Assembly: GCA_036852015.1 (NCBI GenBank)
Contig: JAANDG010000615.1
Location: forward strand, 21,926-85,925
From: Pelodera strongyloides
Taxonomy: Eukaryota; Nematoda; Chromadorea; Rhabditida; Rhabditidae
Direction of reading: 5' to 3'
DNA length: 64,000 bases
A model generated the notes under the pieces. It was not told the origin of the DNA and made no database searches. It saw only the letters and a list, made by a program, of their open reading frames with translations. This document shows, piece by piece, positions 41,507-53,500 of this stretch. Made by a program: the position numbers and the translations under genes. Each line of letters opens with the position of its first letter. The first letter of the stretch is position 1.

Positions 41507-44500
41507 TTACCAAAGAAGCTTGGTGATGAGAAGTGCCACAATGGAGATCAACGACGATAGTGAGCTGCCGGCCTAAAATATTAATAAGACATTAAATCGA
41601 TACTTCAGCCGGTTTTTGAAACGTATGCCTGTCAATTTATCCCTATGTAGTGTATGAAAATAACTGCTATGATTACTATGATAACTTAATTAGCATACAA
41701 CATATGACAATGTGGTTGTGCAAAATGCGTTTTCAAAAAACGGCTGTTGGATCGCTTTAAGTTTTCCTTTGGTTCCTTTATTTGTCAAGCGGATTTGAGA
41801 ACTAGTAAAAACGGATTGTCTTTGGACAATTTCAAACTTCAAATGCTTACTTTCGAATTAAGTAACAACACCTTGTCATCTTGTTTATTATCAGGCGCAG
41901 GTCCTTTCTGTCCCCATGGGTATCCATTGTTCCAATCTTTACACACTGTATTTTTCACATCGAGTTTGGGAAGCCCTCGCCATGCTGGATTCTTACACCC
42001 ATCGGTAAGCCAACACTGTAGGATACCGACTATCTGAAAATGAAAGAAAGAGTTAATGGTGTACGTGGAGGTCCATCAGAGGCCGTATTCACCAACACGC
42101 AGGGAACCCTCACTGGCCTCCCCAGGGAGCTAAAGAGTGCGTAGAGAGTGCGAGAGCAGAAGAGATTCAGAGCGCTCGTGAGCCTAGGGAGGGCTCCCTA
42201 TGCGTTGGTGAATACGGCCTCAGTAGTAATTTGCGCATCTTATCGTCAGACTTGCCTCTAGAAAAATTTTCAACGCCAAATTTTCTAAGAAACTCAGAAG
42301 AAGAAGAAGCAAAATTATTTTAGTTTGTGCTGTTTCTTAAATTGATGTTGTTCGTTCCATTGTATTTTCCACCCCCCGGTGTTGTGTGTATTATTGTAAT
42401 AAATGTTTATAGTTTATGTTTATTACTTTGGTTTCTGAAGCATATGTAACGTGGTGAAGTGCAGAAGTACACTCATATGGGAATAAACAAATATTATTAT
42501 AAATAAAAAATGTATGAATGTAAATAATAATAATTAAAGTTAGAATGTATTGAGTGAATATAATTACCGTGCAAAACACGGACCTCGTTTCGACCCCTGT
42601 CGTAGACGAGGATTTTTTAATCAGGGTGGGGGTCTCGTCAGTACGACACCCTGAGTAAAAATTGATCAGTTAAAATGACTAATAATGGTTAAAAAATATA
42701 AAAATGTGAGTGATGACGGTGTGTAGGTAACGTCATATGTATATACATATGTTCTTACCAATGTGCTATAGCTATGCGTTGCGCATCCATGGATAATCTG
42801 TGTGTTGCGTTGCGTTAACAGTGACCTCATATTCTAATTGCTACCCGGTGAAATGTGTCTTATCCCGATCAATTGATTGCAAATGTGGAACGAACCCAGG
42901 CAATAAGAGATTTAGCGGAAGTTCTGTACTTGTGAGATAATATGGGGTAAGCATTAAAACATTTGATGTACATATTTATAACAACATCCTTTGGGTATCC
43001 ATTCTTGAATAGTTTATTATAAAATTCGGTAAGTTTAGCTTTGAAAAGGACTAAATTTGAAGTACAACGGCTAATTCGTAGGGTTTCTCCTATTATGCAG
43101 TTATGTTTGATTGAAATACATAATTTTGTGTCATAGATAGGAAACCTATTGACTTCGAATGAGTAATCGTCTGTTTTATTGTACAGATTAATTATCCATT
43201 TTTCGTGTTTACTGAGGTATAAATCTAGAAATGCTGCTTCTTTGTCTGCTTCATTCGCTTGTTCTAGTTAGAGCGTTAGGGTATATGTTTTGTAACTTAT
43301 TGGGGATATTATCCTGATTATATAACAATAGAATATCATCCATATACCTATATATTTTAGCATTGCGACTTAACTGGATGTTTGTAGGATCCTTAAGGTA
43401 TCTGAATTCTAACATAGAAAGAGTAAGATCTGCAAGTAACGGTGATGCGTTACCTCCTTGTGGTACTCCCTTTATTTGATGGAAAACCTCATTTTTGAAA
43501 ATTAGAAAGCTGTTTTTGATCAAATAGGCGATTATTTGTTTGATCTCTGTTTTTGAATACGTATTGTTGGATGTTTTGTCGGTGTAATAACATGCTTTAT
43601 AGCCTATGTTAAGGAACACACGCCCCGAGTTTTTAAAGCATATGTCTATTAATTCAGAAATATTGCTAATAATAATATTATGTGGTAGATTGGTAAATAA
43701 GCTTCCAAAATCTAAGGGTTTTATCTTTTCAAACTTGTTTATATCAGATCCATTAGTGATAATTAGCGAGTTATCGATAGAAAAGTGACTGTATGTATTT
43801 GTAGACCAATTGCAAGAGGCGTTGCAATAGTTTTTGAAATGAGATTTTAGATGCTTTAAGGAATAGCTACATTTATTATTTCACCTAAGGACCCACCTGA
43901 TATCGCGCATTTGCCACTGGCTCTGGATCACAAGTGTTTGGTGTACGTAAATCAAGATGATGCGCCGATCCTTAAATGATATTGACATTTTGTCATTTTG
44001 TAAAGAGAGGTGATTTAAAGCGAAATACCGGCCGGTTTTTGAAACGAATTGCGTACACATGATTTCTTATGAAGCATATGCAAATGAGCAAAAATTTGTA
44101 TTAAACCTGGACCCAATTAGACCCAAGTTTGAATAAATGCATAGGAATGCAAATACTTGAGATACATTTCAAAAACCGGCCGGTATTTCGCTTTAAATTG
44201 CTTGTGGCATTATGAGCAATGAGATATTCCATTCAAGAATCCTAAGGGTAAGTAATTCTTACCGGGGATCTCCCATACGTATATTCCGCTAGCTCCATTT
44301 ATGCCAGCGTCAGTTGTCTTGAAGCCTCCTCCGCTCCACGGGTCCAGTTGACCCTGACTAAAATAATGATAATTATTATTATTTATTACATCACAACGAT
44401 GCGCACAGAAACATATATAATTAAAAAATAATACAATTAAGACAGCAAAACGGGAATAAGGGTTTGAAACAATATTCCAAATGCAGAATGGCACATCTCA

Positions 44501-47500
44501 TTGCTAATTATATCGGTCATCTGTTTGCGTTTGTATGTTCGTTTTATTTTCATCCTCGGATGAACACCTTTTGGTGTTAGAACGTATTCTCGGGTCGACG
44601 GAAATGTTCCGTTGGGGAACTCATTCGTATGCAAATTTTTCCTCCAGGTAGTCTAGATTTCTAGATAGTCGAGAAATTTGCATACAAATGAGTTTCCCAA
44701 CGGAACATTTCCGTCGTCCCGAGAATACGAGCTAATAAATAAATAAATAAATGTGTAAAGGTAAGGCGGAAATTCTGAGGCATCGAACAAAGGTAAATAA
44801 ATTAGCCGAGCAGTGCAATCCCGGTGGCCGGATACTATCGTCACTAACACACATAATCGGGTTTGCAAGTATGATAAAAATTTACCGTATCTTGGAACTA
44901 CACGAGAATATTTTTTTTAATTTTCCATATTATATATGCAGGTTTCGTACAGAACTACGGTAGTATTGACAGAATCACATCGAATTTTTGTGATACTTGC
45001 AAACCTCATAAGCGTGCACGGCTCCAGTGGAACGTCAGTGGCTATTGTATTTACAACTCTAAGTCTAAAGGAATAAAGATAGGATGTTATGATGGTCCTT
45101 GTCCTTCAGGTCTGCAACATCACCCGTCGACAATTTCGCATTGTAATCTTTCATCGAATGAAAATAACTGGTGTGCTTTTCAACATCTTCATAGTCCTAA
45201 GGCCGTATTCACCAACATGCAGGGAGCCCTCCCTGGCCTCCCCAGGGAGCTAAAGAGTGCGAGGGCAGAATAGGTTCAGAGCGCCCGTGAGCCCAGGGAA
45301 GGCTCCCTGTGTGTTGGTGAATACGGCCACTGCTGTTTTCATAATCCACAGATTTCTGGTTTTAGTTACCCATCGTGACTTACGTGAGTATAATATTGCT
45401 GTGCGCACTCATCTCCAGGCCGTATATGTCCCTAACTCCGTTCTCTCTCATCATATCGACTGACCAGTTGTATCTGTAATTTACATAAATACACAATAAA
45501 AAAAACACTTGACAGAGTAGGAAGAAACGCCAAGTAAGCTCCAGAAGGATGTCTTCCATAGAATGATTGACCATCGTGAATTGTGACAGTTTAAATGGAC
45601 ACGTCGATCGATATAAACCTTATATATTATTTGATCATAATGCGTATAAATGGTGTTTATTACAATATATACAAACTAAATATCATTCAGCTTCACCCTG
45701 GGGACGTGTTTTCGGTGAGCTTTCCTACTAAAGGTACCGTAGACAGGTCATTTACCTAGTCATTTGTATGTGCCCTTTGTGATGTGCATATGCAAATGAC
45801 TAGGTAAATGACCTGGTGCATATGCAAATGACCTAACTTCCCTTCCCAAGACCTGTCTACCATACCCATAGTAGGAAAGCCTGCTGTCCCCTTGAAGCTA
45901 TATAACAGCCGGTTTTATACGCATGCTGGACAACTTATTCCCGTTTACTGTATGCAAATGAATATTATTTGCGTAAATGGGAATACAGCGCACGGCATAC
46001 GCTTCAAAAACCAGTTGTAATACTGTGATTGTGGTGCGTAGAAAGAGTTCTAAAACTCACTTTGTGAATGTTGGAATACAATAATTTTTGAGAACGTCAA
46101 TTTCTTGAGGAGTGCATTCTTCGAAGAACATGCTCGAGTTTGCTCTAGCACACATCTCGACCACGATCTCCGTGCACTCCTGAAATGAAAGAGGTGTGCT
46201 GGCTTGAATGCACTATGTAAATAAATTTTAAATCGAAATACGGGCCGGTTTTTGAAACGCACCGTGCGCAACTGAATTTTTACTTAATTATGCTAATTTG
46301 CAGGAATTTATCTCGATTTTTATTGTAGGCTACATCAGAATGATGGTGCACTCGATGTGGTTTAAAAATCGACCGGTATTTCGCTTTAAAGGGACGGGCC
46401 CATCAAAATAAACCCATATTTTGCATGTTTTTATAATTTGTATAAAGGGGGTTTATTATAATATATGTACACTAAATTTCGGCTAGACTTTATCCCGCTG
46501 AAATTTTTCGGTGTCGATAAACGCATAAGTATACCGTAGAAGACACACAATTGCACCCTTATTTCCTTACCGTGTCTCCCGAGGATACCTCGCTCTGGTT
46601 GGGACCCGGGAGACCATCTGTCTATATAGCCATATTCCCCCGGGACACGCGACAAGAAAATAAAGATGCAATTGTGTGTCTTCTACGGTACACTTATGCG
46701 TTTATCGACACCGAAAAATTTCAGCGGGATAAAGTCTAGCCGAAATTTAGTGTACATATATTATAATAAACACCCTTTATACAAATTATAAAAACATGCA
46801 AAATATGGGTTTATTTTGATGGGCCCGTCCCTTTAAAGCGAAATGCCAGCCCCTTTGGAAAATTTGCATATGATAAGCAAATCCTATGTATCCTATGCTA
46901 ATTTTGTACGATTGCCGTGGACGATCGTACAAAATTAGCATAGGTGTGAACCGTATGGGTGCTAGGGTGAATCGGTTGTGTGTTTGCGAAAAAGGGTGCG
47001 CGTGTAGCTCAACCGGTGATCCGCTCCACGTCATTTTTCGCACAGGACACAATTACCCTAGTGGAGCCAGTGTAGGCTTACTATTATTAGCATAAAAATC
47101 GAGCTCAAATCGAGCGCACCTAGCATAAATACATAGGATTGAATATGCCAGTCATACGTTTCAAAATCCACCCGTTATACCGCTTTAATGTTCATGTTTG
47201 TGTGCAAGATGAGCAGACTAGTAATCCGAACCTGCCACGGCCATCCCAGAGGGGATCCAAGCGAGTCTGTACCAGTGTCTCCACATACATCTGGATTAAT
47301 GCAAGCAGTCACGTTCTTCTGCCAACCATAGTAGACAGATGAGATCTGAATATTTCTTATGATAACTTTTATTATTTAAATTACTTAATTATTTAATTAT
47401 TTAACTAATTAGTTAGCTATTGCCTTCAGGTATCACGATTATTTCTCAAGGTTTTATTTTACAGCAAGGCAAACGAGCGTCACGGCGCGATCGAATACCA

Positions 47501-50500
47501 CGTGAACTTTCACTTTATTCGATAACTTTGCAAACAGTCAGTTTACTCTCCAATCCTGGCCAGGTGCTCGGCCAGCTTGAAAAAGGTTAATTTTTATTAA
47601 ATATTCATACATATTGCCGTATTATTTATTTTAGTGTGTTGCATAGATAATGCTAGATTAATCAAATAACTGCGAAGATATAGTATTATTGACTTTTCGA
47701 ACATTGCGCACCTCGTAACACTGTATAATGCGTGGTTACTTTAGGCGCATTCAAGAAGCTGAGCCTCTTGAATGTGCTCAGCATGTGTGTGTTTCTCTCT
47801 TTTCATGTTAATTTACATTTGATACTGTTTTTCGTTTTTCTAAATAAAGAGTTTAATAACTCGGCGACATTGTCCAACGAGTTCAGAGGAAAAGGAAGGG
47901 AAACAACTGACTGTTTGCAATTTTGCCGCCAGCTCCATGTCAGTGAAATTGCCTGACGTCATATTTGAGGTGGTGCACGCTGTCTGAAGTATGTAAATGA
48001 TGTAAGTAAATGACTTAGTGAATGTTAGCGAGAGCCAAAAACCGAGATATCCTTAAAGGAGGAAGAAACGTTTTATAGACTTCATAGTTTTATATTGATT
48101 TACTCATTTACTCCTTCCAATTAAAAGCTTTTGCTTTGTAAAGTATGTCTTTCGGAATTTAATACCATCAATTCGATAAAAGGAAACCATTTGAGCACTT
48201 CATTCTCGTGAGCCTCCTCCTTCAAGCGACTATATGTTGCTAAATTTTTGAGTTTTGAGCTTTGAGTACAGTGCTATAGTGAGGCTTCACTCGGTTTTCT
48301 CCGTTAAAGCGAAATACCGTCCGGTTTTTGAAACGCTTCGTGGACAACTGCATTCTTATGTATTTATGCGAAGTGGGGTCCAATTGGGTTTACGCTAAAT
48401 TATGCTCATGTGAATATGACGCATAAGAATGTTCGTGTACTCGATGCGTTTCAAAAACCGGTCTGTATTTCGCTTTAAACGAGAAATTGATACAAAAATA
48501 GTTAATGAAGAACTGGGAGAGCCGCTGTTTACAACGCGGTGTTATAAACTATACTTGCTCATTTTTCTACGGCCTTACCCACCTTAACCGGCCATGCGGG
48601 CATTGTCTCCAAAAAGTTTGTATCGTATGGATAGTCGGTCATTGCCATATACTCAATTGCTTCACGCACGTAGTCGTAAAGATAGTCACCTGAAGCGACA
48701 AGATATGATCTTTGTTTCCGAGCTCGGCCCGCAGAAAACCAGCTTGTTTTTTTTACTAGTTTCCTACTAGGTTTTTAGTCGTCGGTTCGAGCTCGGAATA
48801 CGAAAATTTGTCGGAAAAAGCTCGGAAAATCCATAGGAAAATCTCGGAACCGGACCAACAGACTGCGCCCGACGAGAGTCTTGTCGGAAAACCCCCGAAG
48901 AGGACTAGTTTCTCGGTTAGTATTAAATAACGTTAGTATTATGCATAAGCTACCTTAAAGGAGGAGGCTCACGAGAATGAAGTGCTCAAATAGTTTCCTT
49001 TTATCGAAGGATAATGGGTTTATCTTCCAAAAAACAAGTATTATAAGGCTCAGCGCTTTAGTTTGGAGGAATTAAAGGGAGAGGCCCACGAGAAAAAAGT
49101 TTTCCTCAATTTACTTGCACGGAGTGTCCGGAATGTTTGAAATATTACTGCGAAAACCGCATTTCTTTGCACCTAGAACTCACAGAGTTATTCCCCGGCA
49201 AACAGTTCGGCCAGGTACCGTAGTCAGAAACGTTTTTACGGTTTACATCAATCCATTAGCATTCTTTCTCTTCATAATAATGGTTAAACGAATGAAGATC
49301 ATTCATACGATCATAACAAGGCGTTTCCATTACTATAATGCCCTAAATGCGCAAACATTGATTCTGACTACGGTACCTGACCGAACTGTTTGCCGGCGAA
49401 TATCTCTGTGAGTTCTAGGTGCAAAGAAATGCGGTTTTCGAAGTAACATTTCTGAAGTACCGGACATTTTGTACAAATAAATTGAGGAGAACTTTTTTCC
49501 CGTGGGCCTCTCCCTTTAATTAATCTAAGAACTCGAAGTCAAATAAAATAACCTATCGTATGCAAGGTAGACTTCAAAGCTAAACATGCAAATTTACAAG
49601 TCATTTTGCAAGCCAGCACAAAATTTGCATGCCCACTATGGAAATCAACTATTTTTTACGATCCAAAATTTTGATAGAATTCATAGTTTTATATTGATTT
49701 ACTCCTTCCAGTTAAAAGCTTTTGCATTGTAAAGCATGTCTTTCGGAATTTAATACCATCATCTTTAGATAAAAGGAAACCATTCGAGCACTTCATTCTC
49801 GTGAGCCTCCTCCTTTAAATGCTTTAATTGAATTGAATTTATGTTTAGTGCTCTTATTATGATTTTGATTATGTTTAGCGTTCGTGAGTTTATGTTTTTG
49901 TTCTTTGTAGTTTGGTCCCTTGTGAGTATACTGCGTTGTGAACCGTGGTATCTTACGGTCACCTTTTGAGATGTGTTAATTACATATCCTCAATAAACCT
50001 TTATATATGCTCGGTATTCATTGACGGAGAAGCAACTGTGCGGGTTCCTATGTGTAACTGAACCTCCTCGGCGCACATGTAATAAGAGTACTTGCAAGTT
50101 TGAATTACATTTTGAGACTTTTGCAAAGAAGCAGTATGCAGACCGCTATGAAACTTAAACACCAAGGTTTATCATGAACCAAGAACGAAATGCTATAAAA
50201 CTCTACCGTCCGTCACATTCCGTATTGGCGATTTAGGGTCAATATTGAACGTCTTGGTGAGATACTGACGTCCAGCATCTAGACATGTTTAATCAGTGTT
50301 TACTATTTCGCAGTTTATTCACAAAGATATAGCGGACCAATCTCTGATTTCTTTATAGATAATAGATAATGAAGTATTAGGATTATAAAAAGTTTGACGT
50401 AAAATGTCAAGAGTATTTTTACCTACCTGTACTAGCAAGATTCCGGAGTGCTGTGAAACCCTTGTTCATATTCTTTGTATCACAACCGGACTCCTGGGAT

Positions 50501-53500
50501 AAATTAAGTGACATATGATTAAATTTTATTGAGTAAACGGTGCAACACTGAACATACTGACAATTTGCAAATACGAAATGTTTACCTGGAATGTTCTTGT
50601 TGTGATCGAATCAAATACACCCCAGTCTACTCCTGCACCGTTGAAGTATCTGAGCGGAGCTGACGACGCCCATGCTCTAAAATATTAAAGCCAAATACCG
50701 GCCGGTTTTTGAAACACATCGAGTTTAACTTTGCAAATGTGATGTTGCTTGGCGTTATATGGATTTTGAAATAAAAGGATAAAAAAAAAAACAGAAACTT
50801 AATACTAAAAAAAAACAGAAACTTAATACTAATCTATGTTGTAATTGTAATATATACATGAAATAGTTATATTAATTATCTATCTGAAGTTGTAAAGATA
50901 TGTTTTCCACGGTAAAAGCGGGAGAGTGTGTGAATATACGCTCATGTGAGACTGGCGAGAGTGTGATTTGACATTGGGGATTACATTTCCCCAATAATTA
51001 AACACAGCAAATAAATATTAGATCAAAACAAAGATCTGAAGTGACCCCGTCCCTTTAAAAAGATGGAGCTTTAATTTGGTAGTAACATTGTTTGCGAACC
51101 CGTTTCATTAGCTTTTAGTAATTATTAACACTAACCCGACAACAAGATGGGGATATTTCATTCTGAACCAGGCGGCCAGCATTCCTCCGTACGAACCCCC
51201 AAATGCGACCCATTTGGAATCGGCGGGGAAGGATGGGTCTGTTGATCCCTAAAATAAATTGTTAAAGCGAAATACCAGCCGGTTTTTGAAACGCATCTCA
51301 AATATCAACATTCTTATGCAGTTATGCTAAAAGGGGTCTATTGGGGACTATTTGTTTTTCAAATTTATGATCATTTGCATATGAGGCACAGGAAAGCAGG
51401 GAGTACTCGGTGCGTTTCAAAAAAAGGCCGGTATTTCGCTTTAAAGCGGCACGGAATGAGGTTTTAAAACATATTCCATAAAACTGCATTCCCATGTGTG
51501 GTACTTGTGTCCCATTCTGTGCCGGAAAGGAATAGAAGAGCTCGCGAGTTTGCATATAATACATGGAAAAACAGTTACCAGTAAACGTTTTACAAACCAA
51601 GCAACGCACCGCTTTAAAGGGAATGCCAACCCGGTTTTGCATGTTGGGATAAAAAAAACTTACCTTTTGTAGGTAAGGAAAGTGAAAAAAAAAACTTTCA
51701 TGCAAGGAGAAAAACAATTTCAAACCCCTCCAAAAATGCCTTCACTATGGGATTTCGGTTTTTGCTGAATTGTTTGTATTTCATGAAGAAAAAATGCAAA
51801 GAAAGATCTTTTTTTTTCATCGCGCCCAGAAGACAGCATATAAAAAATGAGGGAGCAGACAAGATAGATGCAGGCAGAAGACGCGCCAAGACCTGTGCTG
51901 CCGCGGGTCTTTTCAACTCGATTTTGATTGCGCCTGATACAGTATCCAAGCATCTGGGTTGACGTTCCCTTCAACTACACTTTGAAATCATGGTTTTTAT
52001 ATCTCAAGTTGCTTGTCACCCCAAAATTTGATCATACCGCCTTCTTGTGAGACTTGAGGTAGTAAATCAGCTTCGCATAATCAGCAAGAGCTTGCTCGGA
52101 TGTCAAATATCCCATGGTTTCCGCACTCTGAAATAAAATTGAATTGTTGTTTTAACAGAAAACACTATTAAAGGAAGATGAAGTGCTCAAATAGTTTCCT
52201 TTTATAGAAAGATGATGGTATTAAATTCCGAAAGAAATGCTTTACAAAAAAGCTTTTAATTGGAAGGAGTAAATCAATATAAAACTATGAATTCTATCAA
52301 AATTTCGGATCGTAGTAAATAGTTGATTTCCATAGTGGGCATGCAAATTTACAAGTCAGTTTGCAATACAGCACTTATTCCGATTCCTTTTAGTTATCCC
52401 GATGTTCAACTGAGGACTGTAGCTAAGAACGGAAACCTGTAATAATTATGAGGAAGAAAAAAGGGTCGTTTTATGTATGTCATATCTCAAATTTTAGATC
52501 AGAAACAAACCTTAAATGAGGCGTCCTGTGTCCCGAAGGGGAACGATTTACCGTAGTAGCGGTGTTCAGCGAAAACCACCGCGGCACCAAATTGTTTGGC
52601 TAAGTCCCATATAATTCCCTGCAATGCATGTGTACAAACCTATCAAATTTCTTCATATTTAGACGGTTGTGTGTTTTTTTTAAAGCGAAATGCTAGCCCC
52701 TTTGGAAAATTTGCATATGATAAGCAAATCCTATGTATCCTATGCTAATTTTGTACGATTGCCGTGGACGATCGTACAAAATTGGCATAGGATACATAGG
52801 ATTTGCTTATCATATGCAAATTTTCCAAAGGGGCTAGCATTTCGCTTTAAGCATTTAGACAAACAATCTAACCTAACTAAATAGTTCGCATCAAACTCGT
52901 ATTATGCATCTATGCCTGCAAAATATCTCAGGAACTAGATAAGACACATTTTAAAAGGAAGTGTCCTTGGAGTTCTAAAAATGCATTTTCCTTACAATAT
53001 AGGAGTTTATTTTGCCGACAATTTTACTATCCAGAGGCCGCATTCACCAACACACAGCGTGCCCTCCCTGGGCTCTGAATCTCTTCTGCTCTCGCACTCC
53101 TATGCACTCTTTAGCTCACTGGGGAGGGCTCCCTGCGTTTTGGTGAATACGTCCTCAGGAGCATATTGAAGGAACAATTACTTGCAAAATAGCATGGAAC
53201 GTTATGTTGATTTACTCACAGTGTTATTAATAAATGACTCCAATTTTCCCTCATTTCCAGTGTAGAAGAACACGGTCTTTTTGCTGTGGTCATAGTTGTC
53301 GAGGTTCACAAAATATCTGAAATTTTAAAAGTTAAAGATAAAAGAGTACCGGGTTATATCAACCGAATCCGCAGAAACGGTGCACCGGTGCCCGGTTCAT
53401 TTCTTAAACCGGACGAACTGGCCTTTAAACTTCCCAGAGGCCAATTTTCTCGGGAAGACGATTTATTTTTACCCAGCCACCAACATTTACACCTTTGGTG

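Noticed and set aside
47720..47880. Alternative protease exon with [11 protein letters not shown]
   Set aside because: The exon at 47912-47983 joins both neighbours in phase and supplies the expected family sequence (MELAAKLQ before SVYYG); the other frame does not.
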